A stretch of DNA of 64,000 nt from positions 232,213 to 296,212 of the forward strand of contig NZ_BATP01000059.1 of the NCBI RefSeq assembly GCF_000739615.1, written 5' to 3'. This DNA is from Haloferula sp. BvORR071. GTDB taxonomy: Bacteria; Verrucomicrobiota; Verrucomicrobiia; Verrucomicrobiales; Akkermansiaceae. The notes under the pieces are model-generated. The model had not been told where the DNA came from and did no database searches. It worked only from the letters and a program-made list of their open reading frames with translations. Below are positions 29,109 through 37,477 of the stretch, piece by piece (position 1 is the first letter of the stretch; every line of letters begins with the position of its first letter). A program made the translations under genes and the position numbers.

Positions 29109-29852
29109 TCACTTCCGCCGCCGCAGGAGCAGGATGAGGCCCAACGAGCCCAGAATGGCCATGGCGGGCTCCGGCACGGTGGTGTAGGTCTGGAAGCCGG
29201 TCACCGTGGCACCGTTGAAGCCCGGGTTGGTGGCGCCGTAGTCGAAAACGAAGGCCTCGTTTGAGCGGAAGCTTGCGTCGCTGCCCGATCCGCTATTCGG
29301 GTTCAGGTAGGCGGTGGTGAAATTGAAGCTGTCTCCGGGATTCAAGCCCAAGCTGCTCAGGGCGATGCTCCAGGAGTAGCTGGAGGCGGCGGCGTTTCCG
29401 AAATTGGTGACCGCCGCGGTGGTGATGAAGCCCAGGGTATTGGCATTCGCGCCCGCGGGCGTGGTGAACAGGTGATTGGACTCCGAGCCGCTGGCCTTGA
29501 GCGAGAAGGCGAAGTCCGAGGCGAAGCCGCCGCCGAAGGTGATCCCGGAGCCGAATTCGTTCACGATCGCGCGGCGGCCGACGAAGGGGGAACCGACTTC
29601 GCCCGAGGAGGGGTAGGCGGTGGTGCCGCCGGGATCGGTGTCGAAGTAGAACACCAGCGTGTCGTTGAAATTGCCGCCGCTGCCTCGGTTGAAGGTGAAG
29701 GTCAGGTTCGTGCCGTCGTCGGTGATTTGGAGGGATCCGCCACCGACCGGGCCGCCGAAGCCGGTCTGGCCGTTGCCCAGATAGAGGGCGGCGTGGGCGC
29801 TGCCCGCCAGCAGGGCGGCAAACAGCAGGGGAAGGGGACCAAGGGTTTTCAT
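29109..29852 (-). CDS. PEP-CTERM sorting domain protein
   Basis: The predicted protein has 247 residues. It has a signal peptide (LPLLFAALLAGSAHAA), a Gly/Ser/Asn-rich beta-type mature part, and the PEP-CTERM tail VPEPAMAILGSLGLILLLRR followed by RK. The tail is recognised by an exosortase and processed for surface or matrix display. The ATG at 29852 is chosen because GAGG lies 7 bp upstream; an in-frame GTG is two codons earlier. The exosortase is not in this window. A CAAX-type protease of the exosortase-linked type is encoded at 52898. Confidence 0.92.
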   Translation of the reverse strand: MKTLGPLPLLFAALLAGSAHAALYLGNGQTGFGGPVGGGSLQITDDGTNLTFTFNRGSGGNFNDTLVFYFDTDPGGTTAYPSSGEVGSPFVGRRAIVNEFGSGITFGGGFASDFAFSLKASGSESNHLFTTPAGANANTLGFITTAAVTNFGNAAASSYSWSIALSSLGLNPGDSFNFTTAYLNPNSGSGSDASFRSNEAFVFDYGATNPGFNGATVTGFQTYTTVPEPAMAILGSLGLILLLRRRK

Positions 29853-29894
29853 GGGCACCCTCGGAATGTTCCGGAGTTAAGCGGGGTTTAACCC

Positions 29895-29931
29895 AAAAAA
29901 ATCCCGCTTCGTGCAGGGACGGAGCGGGATT
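29895..29931 (-). terminator. Terminator of the 113-residue lipoprotein gene
   Basis: On the minus strand AATCCCGCT pairs with AGCGGGATT around a 14-base loop, followed by a run of T. It lies about 20 bp after the stop codon of the gene at 29951. Confidence 0.85.
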
Positions 29932-29950
29932 TGGAAAGTCTTGGGATCGG

Positions 29951-30292
29951 TCACTCGAGCTTCGGCGGGAGCAACTCGCCGTCCATGGCGGCGGACTCCA
30001 CCGGCAGCTCCGGCTCCTTGAAGTCAACAGGGCCATTGAAGAGGCTGCTCCAGAAGCCGCGGCGGGTCTTCTCGTAGGCCACTGCCTGTTGCTTGCCGGT
30101 CTTGATCTCCTTCAAGTCCTTTTCACGGACTTGGACCACCGGGATCTTCGGCCCCGGCATCAGGTTCGCGAGTGACTCCTTCGAGGCCGTGCCGAACTTC
30201 GTCATCCCCGAGACCGTGGCGGTCTTGAGCTGGGTCATTTGGGCACAAGACGCGAGGGAAATCGCGGCAATCGCACAGAGAGCGGGCTTCAT
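29951..30292 (-). CDS. Predicted lipoprotein
   Basis: The predicted protein has 113 residues. The lipobox is LASC, so Cys16 is the likely lipidated residue after the hydrophobic leader ALCAIAAISLA. The mature part is basic/charged with no known domain (RGFWSSLFNGPVDFKEPEL near 80-100). An intrinsic terminator follows. Probably a small envelope lipoprotein; function unknown. Confidence 0.72.
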   Translation of the reverse strand: MKPALCAIAAISLASCAQMTQLKTATVSGMTKFGTASKESLANLMPGPKIPVVQVREKDLKEIKTGKQQAVAYEKTRRGFWSSLFNGPVDFKEPELPVESAAMDGELLPPKLE

Positions 30293-30466
30293 GATAAGGA
30301 GGGGACTACGGTGGCGGGGGCGCGGGAATTGCTAGCAGGTGTGAGCTTTGCTGTCCAAAGGGTTTCGACACGCCTTCGCGTAGGCACTGATATCTGCGGA
30401 CTGATGCCAGAGCTTCCGGCCCCCTGATATTTCGCGCAGGTAGATGAATTGTCCAGAGGGTCTTTT

Positions 30467-31312
30467 TCAAGCGCCCGGCTGGAGGACCAGGAAGTTCCGC
30501 ACCGGTTTGTTCCACAGAGGCCGTTCTTGGATCGGGCCGCCGCTGACGGCGGAGGAAATCCACAGGTCGGAAGAGCGTCCGCCATCGAGATTCAGGGCGC
30601 TGCGGATTTTCACTCCGGCGAGCTCCGCTCCAGAGAGGGCGCGGGCCAGTTCTTCCAGTGAGCAGGCCCCGGTCCGGGCGATGATCCAGCCGCTGCGGCC
30701 GTCCGAAGCGATGAAGCTACGTGCCGTGGAACTTTTTGGGTTCAGACCTCCGGTTGACTTGCCGCCTTCGACAAGGAAGGGGCCGGCTTGGAGCAGTTCC
30801 GGGCCGCTGGCACCGCGCTCGCGTCGAGAAAGGGCAGGGGAGGCACCGCCGGTGTAAAAGCCCGCACCGAGGGAGGAGCTGTTCGGGCTGCCGCTGCGCT
30901 TCCCGCCGGACACCACCAGCCCGAGCGGCTTGCCCTCCGGGGTGAAGAAACCGGCATTGATGGCCGCGATGCCACCGTAGGCTTGGGCCGCGGCTTCTGC
31001 GTCCGCCCATTTGGAGCCCGGCCCGGCTTCTTGATCCGCCACAGCGAGACGGTGGGAGCGGCTGTCGAAGCTGACGCCGCTGATGGAGATGCCGCCGAGG
31101 TTCTGGCGGAAAGCCTGGGTTGTGTGGCGCGGTCCCTCAGGTTCGGGCGTCGGCGCGGGGGCGGGTCGGGCCTCGGGCGCGGGAGTGGTGGCAGGCTGTG
31201 AAATCGCTTCCGCCGGGTGAGGCGTCTTTTCTGCTGGTGGTCGTTCAGCCGCGCAGGAAGCGAGCAGGAGTGTGAAAAGGGCCGTTCTGCGGAACACGTG
31301 CCAAGACAACAC
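30467..31312 (-). CDS. Phosphodiester glycosidase family (NAGPA/DUF2233) lipoprotein
   Basis: The predicted protein has 281 residues from the GTG at 31312 (alternative GTG at 31297). The lipobox-like LLLASC follows a short hydrophobic leader. A Pro/Ala-rich linker (residues 30-65) leads to the catalytic domain with YGGIAAINAGFFTPEGKPLG, the family hallmark GFF, and IRSALNLDGGRSSDLWI with the acidic-DGG segment. This is the phosphodiester alpha-GlcNAcase-like fold, which in bacteria acts on exopolysaccharide or teichoic-like polymers. The reading frame is open to 31852, but the upstream part overlaps a divergent gene. AGG lies 6 bp upstream of the chosen start. Confidence 0.82.
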   Translation of the reverse strand: MLSWHVFRRTALFTLLLASCAAERPPAEKTPHPAEAISQPATTPAPEARPAPAPTPEPEGPRHTTQAFRQNLGGISISGVSFDSRSHRLAVADQEAGPGSKWADAEAAAQAYGGIAAINAGFFTPEGKPLGLVVSGGKRSGSPNSSSLGAGFYTGGASPALSRRERGASGPELLQAGPFLVEGGKSTGGLNPKSSTARSFIASDGRSGWIIARTGACSLEELARALSGAELAGVKIRSALNLDGGRSSDLWISSAVSGGPIQERPLWNKPVRNFLVLQPGA

Positions 31313-31421
31313 CAAGCCTAGGTCCACCGCAACGGCGGCCCTTTTGAATTTCCCGTGAGCGCCTGATGAAAATCCAGTCCGATCTCGCGGCGGGCTGGCC
31401 AACTCAAGTTGGTTCCCTAAC

Positions 31422-32513
31422 ATGTCAGTTATGACTCCCTCGGGAAAGCTAGGCCTCAGGATAGCGGCTCCTGTGATCCTGATCGGACTTGGAGTGTGGC
31501 TGTGGTTCGCCAATGGAAGCAGCGATCCCAAGCCCGCGACTTCTTCCGGGTCGGCGGCATCATCATTGCCGGCGTCGCGCAAGGTGGATCCTTCCAGCAA
31601 GAATGCACGTAGCGGGGTGGTCTCCGACAAGGCGGCCGCCACGGGAAAGCTCCATGCAGACTGGAAGCGGGTCTCTGATTCGGGCATCACCGGGGCAGCT
31701 CTTCTGGACGCGCGGCGGGAGATCGCGGCAAGGGCCATCGAGGAACTGGGACCCGGCCCGGAACTGGAGAAGTTCCTGGCTTTCCTCAAGGAGCAGGGAC
31801 AGGGGGACCTGGTGGGGTGGATGATCCGTGAGGGCGTCGCGGACTTCTTCAAGGGTGAGATGAAAGAGCAAGGTCTGCAGTGGTTCGCCGGATTGGCCGA
31901 TGAGAAGATTCAGGAGAAGATGGGTTATCTGGCGGGCCGCAACATGGACGCCAAGGAGATCGAGCCGTGGATCAAGCGCTTCACCGACATTCACGTGCAA
32001 TCGAGCGTTTTGACCGGCTACTGCAGTGAATACGCCAAGAATGATCCGAGCATGGCGGTGCGCGAGTTCCTGCGGATGAAGCCGGGCAGCGTCGATATGA
32101 CGGGTCTCGGCATGGTGATGGGGGCGGCCCCGGCGGGCTCGGACTTTGTCGGCCTGTCGGGCATGGTGCCGGATGATGGGAAATCCTTGGCGAAGAACGC
32201 CCGCAAGGCGCTGCTGGGTGCCTGGGCGAAGTCGGAGCCGCAGAAGGCCGGGGAATTCGTCCTGGCCAATACGAGCACGGTTCACGCCGACCAGATGGGC
32301 GTGGTGATCGGCGGCTGGGCCACCAAGGACGTTAGTTCCGCCTTGGATTGGGTGGAGGCTCTGCCCGAGGGCGATCATCGCGACTATGGCATGGCCGCCT
32401 TGGCACAGGCCCGGGTGAAGGATGACCCGGCTTGGTCGCGTGCGGCCATCGATGCGATCCAGAATGCCAAGATCCGCGAGTCCGCGACGAAGGACCTGAA
32501 TAAGCCGCGCTGA
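31422..32513 (+). CDS. Membrane-anchored helical protein of unknown function
   Basis: The predicted protein has 363 residues: one N-terminal transmembrane segment (IAAPVILIGLGVWLWF, residues 14-29), a Ser/Pro/Ala-rich linker (30-60) and a helical domain with no catalytic motif. Repeats of about 40-45 residues appear in the middle, such as ACQ-less helices around WFAGLADEKIQEKM and VREFLRMKPGSVD. The architecture is like the protein at 11423-12433. Such proteins recur in Verrucomicrobia. It is divergent from the glycosidase gene. Confidence 0.75.
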   Translation: MSVMTPSGKLGLRIAAPVILIGLGVWLWFANGSSDPKPATSSGSAASSLPASRKVDPSSKNARSGVVSDKAAATGKLHADWKRVSDSGITGAALLDARREIAARAIEELGPGPELEKFLAFLKEQGQGDLVGWMIREGVADFFKGEMKEQGLQWFAGLADEKIQEKMGYLAGRNMDAKEIEPWIKRFTDIHVQSSVLTGYCSEYAKNDPSMAVREFLRMKPGSVDMTGLGMVMGAAPAGSDFVGLSGMVPDDGKSLAKNARKALLGAWAKSEPQKAGEFVLANTSTVHADQMGVVIGGWATKDVSSALDWVEALPEGDHRDYGMAALAQARVKDDPAWSRAAIDAIQNAKIRESATKDLNKPR

Positions 32514-32636
32514 GCAGCGGAGCGGCTGGGAGAATGCCAGCGAGGGTGGGCCGCAACGATCATGGCGGAAGCTGCTCTCTCCGTGCTCGCCAAGTTAGGG
32601 CGATCTTCCAGCAAAAAACTTCACTGAAAATCGCCA

Positions 32637-33047
32637 ATGGATCGGACATGGATTCCCAGACAGTCCTTGGGTGGAGTGCCTTTTGGTTGCTCCGAGCGTG
32701 ATCTTCACAAATTCGGGAGTTTTGTTAGAGTTCCCGAGGTGGAGGATGATTTTGTGGGGTGGAATGCCTACGGGATTGGAGACGATTTCAGGGTGTATTG
32801 TGAAGCGGGGGCTGTCGTTGCGATCGCCGTGTATGATTCACTGCTCTACCAGAATAGAGAAATCATTGGCCTCGAATTGGAAGAGGTTGCGAAGGTGCTC
32901 GGTGACTTCAATTACAGTATCGATGAACCGCTTGAAGTCGTGGACGAGATGCAAACGCCGGTCCATTTTGACGCATTGGGCCTTCAGCTTTGGCTAAGGG
33001 ACGGCGTCGCGGTGAGTGCGACCTGTGATGACCCCCAAGAGACATGA
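32637..33047 (+). CDS. Small soluble protein of unknown function
   Basis: The predicted protein has 136 residues, acidic (pI low by composition), with alternating hydrophobic strands such as FRVYCEAGAVVAIAVYDS and LDALGL-like ends. It has no signal or membrane segment. Its base composition is noticeably lower in GC than its neighbours and codon use is mixed, a hint of recent transfer. Lone small acidic proteins of this kind are often immunity factors, but no toxin is present. Family not recognised. Confidence 0.6.
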   Translation: MDRTWIPRQSLGGVPFGCSERDLHKFGSFVRVPEVEDDFVGWNAYGIGDDFRVYCEAGAVVAIAVYDSLLYQNREIIGLELEEVAKVLGDFNYSIDEPLEVVDEMQTPVHFDALGLQLWLRDGVAVSATCDDPQET

Positions 33048-33250
33048 CGAGTGCTCTTGGTCGGTTTCGGGGGTGCTACGCCTTACTTGCCTTAGGGCTG
33101 CCAGTGGCAGAGGTGGTCTGCATCGCCCTCTGTGCGGAGAAGCAGGTCAGACGGCAGATTTCACCCCCACCTCACAAATAGGTGTAGAAACACAGGATAG
33201 GGCAGCTTGGCCCAAGGCACCTCGTCTCCGGCGGCCAAGATAGCTGCCTC

Positions 33251-33274
33251 GTCCGCACAGAGGCCTGTGCGGAC
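33251..33274. repeat. Perfect hairpin after the ArsR-methyltransferase gene
   Basis: GTCCGCACAG at 33251-33260 pairs perfectly with CTGTGCGGAC at 33265-33274 around AGGC. A third inverted copy, CCTCTGTGCGGA, lies at 33127-33138. The hairpin touches the stop codon at 33274-33276. It may terminate transcription but has no T-tract. Confidence 0.5.
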
Positions 33275-34197
33275 TACTTCTGGGGCTTCCGCGCCACTGC
33301 CAGCAGGGTCTGGAAATTCGGCGGCTCGGGCTCGCGGTCGACGACTGCGGTCTCGATCTCGGTGAAACCAGCCTTGTCCAGCATGGCGGCCAACTCGCCT
33401 TCGCCGAAGCCGAGCCAGACATCCGCATACAGCTCACGGGCTTCTTCAAATCCGTGCTGCAAGAGATCCAGCACCACCAACTTGCCCCCCGGCTTCAGGA
33501 TGCGGAAGGCCTGCTGCAAGGCATGCTCCGGGCTACCCGCGTGATGCAGCGCTTGGCTGAGGAAGGCGAGGTCCACGCTGGAGTCTTCCAAGGGCGGCTC
33601 CTCGATGTCGCCGAGGCGGTATTCGAGATTCGTCAGTTCGTGTTTGGCGGCCAGTCCACGACCGAACTCGACCATCTTCGGCGAGAGGTCCACGGCGATG
33701 ACCCTCTCCGCTTGGCGGGCGAGCATTTGGGCCAAGGTGCCTTCGCCCGCGCCGAGGTCCGCCACCACGCCCTGGTTGTTCACCTTGAGCAGGGCCTCCG
33801 CGAGGCCCTTCCAGGAGCGGCCGGGGACGTAGTCCTTGCCGAAGCGGCCGGCCAGCGAATCGAAGTAGGCGCGGGTCTTGTCGCGGCGCTTGTCCTGGAG
33901 GTGGCGCAGGGCGGCGGCGTCCTTTTCGACTTCAGGCACCTCCTTGGCGGCCTCCTTGGCCAAGGTACAGAGCTCCCGGCTCATCTCGGAGCGGTAGAAA
34001 TTGTGCTTTCCGCTGCGCTCGTCGGTCACCAGCCCGCCCGCCTTGAGCTGGGAAAGCTGGGTGGAAATCCGGCTCTGGCCCATCCCGAGCAGCTCCTGCA
34101 AGTCGGCCACGCTCAGCGCCTCCGCGTCCAAAAGGAGCAGCAGCCGCAGCCGGGTAGGATCGGTGAGGAGCTTCAGGGATTTCAGCATTGACGCCAT
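33274..34197 (-). CDS. ArsR-family regulator fused to a SAM methyltransferase domain
   Basis: The predicted protein has 307 residues. Residues 1-80 are a winged helix-turn-helix of the ArsR/SmtB type (LTDPTRLRLLLLLDAEALSV, QSRISTQLSQLKAGGLV). From about 140 a class I methyltransferase fold follows: motif I VVADLGAGEGTLAQML at 144-159, then the acidic motif II VIAVDLSPKMVEF and motif IV LAFLSQALHH. There are no ArsR metal-binding cysteines in the HTH. It is divergent from metK-ahcY with only 57 bp between. ArsR-type SahR regulators of SAM recycling are known in Proteobacteria; this is probably a functional analogue that senses SAM or SAH. Confidence 0.9.
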   Translation of the reverse strand: MASMLKSLKLLTDPTRLRLLLLLDAEALSVADLQELLGMGQSRISTQLSQLKAGGLVTDERSGKHNFYRSEMSRELCTLAKEAAKEVPEVEKDAAALRHLQDKRRDKTRAYFDSLAGRFGKDYVPGRSWKGLAEALLKVNNQGVVADLGAGEGTLAQMLARQAERVIAVDLSPKMVEFGRGLAAKHELTNLEYRLGDIEEPPLEDSSVDLAFLSQALHHAGSPEHALQQAFRILKPGGKLVVLDLLQHGFEEARELYADVWLGFGEGELAAMLDKAGFTEIETAVVDREPEPPNFQTLLAVARKPQK

Positions 34198-34254
34198 GGA
34201 CGAAGCGATACATCAACCCATCGCGATTTGACGATACGAAATTCGATCTAGCTC
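34198..34254. promoter_or_regulatory. Shared promoter/operator between ArsR-MTase and metK
   Basis: The 57-bp gap has the perfect palindrome ATCGCGAT at 34220-34227 and four CGAT elements beginning at 34206, 34224, 34232 and 34244, two of them as CGATAC. A TTGACG box lies at 34228-34233. The dense CGAT spacing fits a dimer or multimer operator for the divergent regulator, but the operator is only inferred. Confidence 0.5.
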
Positions 34255-35427
34255 ATGAGCACCTACATTTTCTCATCCGAGTCCGTCGGCGAAGGCCATC
34301 CGGACAAAGTGGCGGACACCATCTCCGATGCGATCCTCGATGCCCTCTTGGCCCAGGATCCCAAGAGCCGCGTCGCCTGCGAAACCTTCGTGAAGTCGAA
34401 CATCGTTGTCGTCGGCGGCGAGATCACGACCAAGGCCAAGGTCAACTACGAGCAGATCATCCGCGATGCCGTGCGCGGGATCGGCTACACCAACAGCGAC
34501 GACATCTTCCACGCCGACACGTTGTTCATTAACAACTACCTGACCGGCCAGTCCCCGGACATCGCCCAAGGCGTCGACGCCAAGAAGGCGAAGGGCAAGA
34601 AGACCGCCGAGCAAGGCGCGGGCGACCAGGGCATCATGTTCGGCTACGCTTGCAACGAGACAACCGAGCTCATGCCGGCCCCGGTGATGTATGCCCACCG
34701 TCTGGGCCGCGAGCTGACCCGCATCCGCAAGGCTGGCAAGCTGGCCAAGTGGCTGCGCCCGGACGCGAAGTCGCAGGTCTCCGTCGAGTATGTCGATGGC
34801 AAGCCGACGCGCATCGTGAACGTGGTGATCTCCACCCAGCACGCCGCCGGTGTCGAACATGCAGTGATCGAAAAATTCTGCATCGAGCAGGTGATCAAGA
34901 AGGTCCTGCCGAAGAACATGCTCACCAAGGACACCGAGTATCTGATCAACCCGACCGGTAACTTTGTGATCGGTGGTCCTCAGGGCGACTCCGGCCTGAC
35001 CGGCCGCAAGATCATCGTGGACACCTACGGTGGTATGGGCCGCCACGGTGGCGGTGCCTTCTCCGGCAAGGACCCCTCGAAGGTCGACCGTTCCGCCGCC
35101 TACATGGGCCGCTGGGTTGCCAAGAACATCGTCGCCGCTGGCCTTGCCGAGAAGTGCGAGATCCAGTTCGCCTATGCGATCGGCCATCCGCTTCCCGTGA
35201 GCGTGCATGTCGATACCTTCGGCACCGGCACGGTCTCCGACGACAAGATTCTGGCCGCCGTGCTCAAGGTCTTCTCTTTCAAGCCCGCCGATATCGTGAA
35301 GCAGCTCAACCTGCTCCGCCCGATCTACGGAAAGTCCACCAACTACGGCCACTTCGGCAAGGATGACGCCGACCTGACCTGGGAGCGCACTGACAAGGTC
35401 GCCGCCCTGAAGAAAGCCATCAAGTAA
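34255..35427 (+). CDS. metK: S-adenosylmethionine synthetase
   Basis: The predicted protein has 390 residues, the normal length. It makes SAM from methionine and ATP. Visible are the start segment FSSESVGEGHPDKVADTIS with the catalytic His, GAGDQGIMFGYA (the ATP loop) and GGAFSGKDPSKVDRSAAY with the phosphate-binding Lys/Asp pairs. It is the first gene of the metK-ahcY operon, 12 bp before ahcY, and divergent from the ArsR-methyltransferase gene. It is in the same operon as AhcY, so SAM synthesis and SAH removal are coordinated. Confidence 0.98.
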   Translation: MSTYIFSSESVGEGHPDKVADTISDAILDALLAQDPKSRVACETFVKSNIVVVGGEITTKAKVNYEQIIRDAVRGIGYTNSDDIFHADTLFINNYLTGQSPDIAQGVDAKKAKGKKTAEQGAGDQGIMFGYACNETTELMPAPVMYAHRLGRELTRIRKAGKLAKWLRPDAKSQVSVEYVDGKPTRIVNVVISTQHAAGVEHAVIEKFCIEQVIKKVLPKNMLTKDTEYLINPTGNFVIGGPQGDSGLTGRKIIVDTYGGMGRHGGGAFSGKDPSKVDRSAAYMGRWVAKNIVAAGLAEKCEIQFAYAIGHPLPVSVHVDTFGTGTVSDDKILAAVLKVFSFKPADIVKQLNLLRPIYGKSTNYGHFGKDDADLTWERTDKVAALKKAIK

Positions 35428-35439
35428 TTCATCACCATC

Positions 35440-36858
35440 ATGTCCACCACCTTCACTGACTACAAAGTCGCAGACATCTCCCTCGCTGACTTCGGTCGCA
35501 AGGAGATCGAGATCGCCGAGCACGAGATGCCCGGTCTCATGGCTACCCGCGCCAAGTACGGCCCGGAGAAGCCGCTCCAGGGCGTGCGGATCATGGGCTC
35601 CTTGCACATGACCATCCAGACGGCCGTTCTCATTGAGACGCTGGTCGAGCTGGGTGCCGAAGTGCGCTGGGTTTCCTGCAACATCTTCTCGACCCAGGAT
35701 CACGCTGCTGCGGCGATCGCTGCTGCCGGTATTCCGGTCTTCGCCTGGAAGGGTGAAACCTTGGAAGAATACTGGTGGTGTACTTGGCAGGCGATCGTGA
35801 ACCCGGCCGGTCTCGGCCCGGAACTGATCGTGGATGACGGTGGCGATGCCACCCTGCTTATTCACAAGGGCTACGAGATGGAGAACGGATCCAACTGGAT
35901 CGACACTCCCTCGGGCAATCACGAGGTAAAGGTCATCAAGGACCTGCTCCGGAAGATCAAGGCCGAGCAGCCGGGGATCTTCGCGACGATCGTGAAGAGC
36001 TGGAAGGGTGTCTCCGAGGAGACCACCACCGGTGTCCATCGCCTCTATCAGATGGCGAAGGAAGGCACGCTGCTGGTGCCCGCGATCAACGTGAACGACT
36101 CCGTGACCAAGTCGAAGTTCGACAACCTCTACGGCTGCCGTGAGTCGCTGGTCGATGGCATCAAGCGTGCCACCGACGTGATGATCTCCGGCAAGGTCGG
36201 CGTGGTCTGCGGCTACGGCGATGTGGGCAAGGGCTGCGCCCAGGCTCTCCGCGGCCAAGGTGCCCAGGTCGTCGTGACCGAAGTCGATCCGATCTGCGCC
36301 CTGCAGGCCGCGATGGAAGGCTTCCGCGTGCTGACGGTGGAAGACACCCTCGGCTGGGGCGACATCTACGTCACCACCACCGGCAACTTCGACATCATCC
36401 GCCTGGAGCACATGGAGAAGATGAAGGACCAGGCGATCGTCTGTAACATCGGTCACTTCGACAACGAGATCCAGATCGACAAGCTCAACGATGCGAAGGG
36501 CGTGACCCGCACCAACATCAAGCCGCAGGTCGACAAGTACACCTTCCCGACCGGCAACAGCATCTACATGCTGGCTGAAGGCCGCCTGGTGAACCTCGGC
36601 TGCGCCACGGGCCACCCGAGCTTCGTGATGTCCAACAGCTTCACCAACCAGACGCTCGCCCAGATCGACCTCTGGAAGAACAAGGACACCTACAAGGCCG
36701 GCGAAGTGAAGGTCCTGCCGAAGCACCTCGACGAGGAAGTCGCCCGTCTCCACCTTGCGAAGGTGGGTGCCAAGCTGACGACCCTCAGCAAGGAGCAGGC
36801 CGACTACATCAGCGTGCCGGTGGAAGGTCCCTACAAGGCGGACCACTACCGCTACTGA
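35440..36858 (+). CDS. ahcY: Adenosylhomocysteinase
   Basis: The predicted protein has 472 residues, the bacterial long form with an insert compared with the roughly 430-residue mammalian enzyme. It reversibly hydrolyses S-adenosylhomocysteine to adenosine and homocysteine, with bound NAD. The NAD motif VVCGYGDVGKGCAQAL and the C-terminal PYKADHYRY are present, and SCNIFSTQDHAAAAIA carries catalytic residues near the N-terminal third. The gene follows metK by 12 bp and is closed by a strong terminator. Confidence 0.98.
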   Translation: MSTTFTDYKVADISLADFGRKEIEIAEHEMPGLMATRAKYGPEKPLQGVRIMGSLHMTIQTAVLIETLVELGAEVRWVSCNIFSTQDHAAAAIAAAGIPVFAWKGETLEEYWWCTWQAIVNPAGLGPELIVDDGGDATLLIHKGYEMENGSNWIDTPSGNHEVKVIKDLLRKIKAEQPGIFATIVKSWKGVSEETTTGVHRLYQMAKEGTLLVPAINVNDSVTKSKFDNLYGCRESLVDGIKRATDVMISGKVGVVCGYGDVGKGCAQALRGQGAQVVVTEVDPICALQAAMEGFRVLTVEDTLGWGDIYVTTTGNFDIIRLEHMEKMKDQAIVCNIGHFDNEIQIDKLNDAKGVTRTNIKPQVDKYTFPTGNSIYMLAEGRLVNLGCATGHPSFVMSNSFTNQTLAQIDLWKNKDTYKAGEVKVLPKHLDEEVARLHLAKVGAKLTTLSKEQADYISVPVEGPYKADHYRY

Positions 36859-36883
36859 GATCTTAGCAGATCTGATTCAACCA

Positions 36884-36920
36884 AGCCTCGCCGGGAAACC
36901 GGCGGGGCTTTTTCGTTTTT
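36884..36920 (+). terminator. Rho-independent terminator of metK-ahcY
   Basis: AGCCTCGCCGG at 36884-36894 pairs with CCGGCGGGGCT around the loop GAAA (one G-U pair), followed by TTTTTCGTTTTT. The end touches the stop codon of the convergent DUF2141 gene. Confidence 0.92.
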
Positions 36921-37330
36921 CACCAGTAGTTCAGTTCGACCGTGACGCTGCCGCCTTCTTTTACTTCGACCACGGCCTTCTGATACACCGGCTTGCCGCG
37001 CTGGGCGCTGTTGCTGGTGCCCGCACCTTCGGTGGGGATGCCGATGAAGTTCCGGTCCAGCTTCGCGTTCGAGTTCGAGTCGTGGATCACGCTCACCGCG
37101 TAGCGGCCGGGCTTCACGTCGTGGAGCAGTATCTCGGTGGTTCCTTTTTTCGCCACCACGCGTCCTTGATACGCCGCCTTTCCCGTTTGGTCGGGGAAGC
37201 CGTCCTCCGCAGCAAAGAGCAGCGCGGAAACCTGACCGGAGTTGTCTTTGACCTTCGAAACCGTCAGGCGCACATCGCCGGCGAAGGCGGGTGCGGCGGC
37301 AAGGAGGGGGACGAGGAGCCAGCGGAGCAT
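36920..37330 (-). CDS. DUF2141 family exported protein
   Basis: The predicted protein has 136 residues. A signal peptide (LLVPLLAAAPAFAG) is followed by a small beta-sandwich-like domain with the family segment VIHDSNSNAKLDRNFIGIPTEG, typical of DUF2141, and the GRYAVSVIHD strand. It is probably periplasmic or secreted. Its function is unknown. The ATG at 37330 is chosen because upstream in-frame sequence lacks a signal peptide. It is convergent with ahcY. Confidence 0.85.
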   Translation of the reverse strand: MLRWLLVPLLAAAPAFAGDVRLTVSKVKDNSGQVSALLFAAEDGFPDQTGKAAYQGRVVAKKGTTEILLHDVKPGRYAVSVIHDSNSNAKLDRNFIGIPTEGAGTSNSAQRGKPVYQKAVVEVKEGGSVTVELNYW

Positions 37331-37442
37331 CCCCGATGCCTTGTCAGAAAAAATCCCCCGGCAAGCTCCGGAGAGGACCTTGCGGGAAACTACTAGCCGC
37401 TGCGGGTCCTGCCCGGTGTCGCGGCGGGGCGCGCCGGGAGCT

Positions 37443-37470
37443 TGACCCTTCCGTGCTGGCGGAGTTATTC
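37443..37470 (+). promoter_or_regulatory. Candidate sigma-70 promoter, leaderless
   Basis: TTGACC (37442-37447) and TTATTC (37465-37470) are separated by 17 bp, so they match the -35 and -10 elements well. Position +1 would fall about at the ATG of the CBS protein at 37478, which predicts a leaderless transcript. Evidence is the match alone. Confidence 0.35.
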
Positions 37471-37477
37471 TCCGATC

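Noticed and set aside
27134..29137. Long plus-strand frame opposite the acyltransferase and ychF
   Set aside because: It crosses two real minus-strand genes and has only low-complexity, Gly/Asp/His-rich translation.
34198..34254. SAM riboswitch upstream of metK
   Set aside because: The gap is only 57 bp and lacks a riboswitch-sized structure; a protein operator is more plausible.
34273..36846. Long minus-strand frame (about 857 codons) opposite metK and ahcY
   Set aside because: Both plus-strand genes are unmistakable; the antisense frame has no domain and is a codon-bias shadow spanning two genes.
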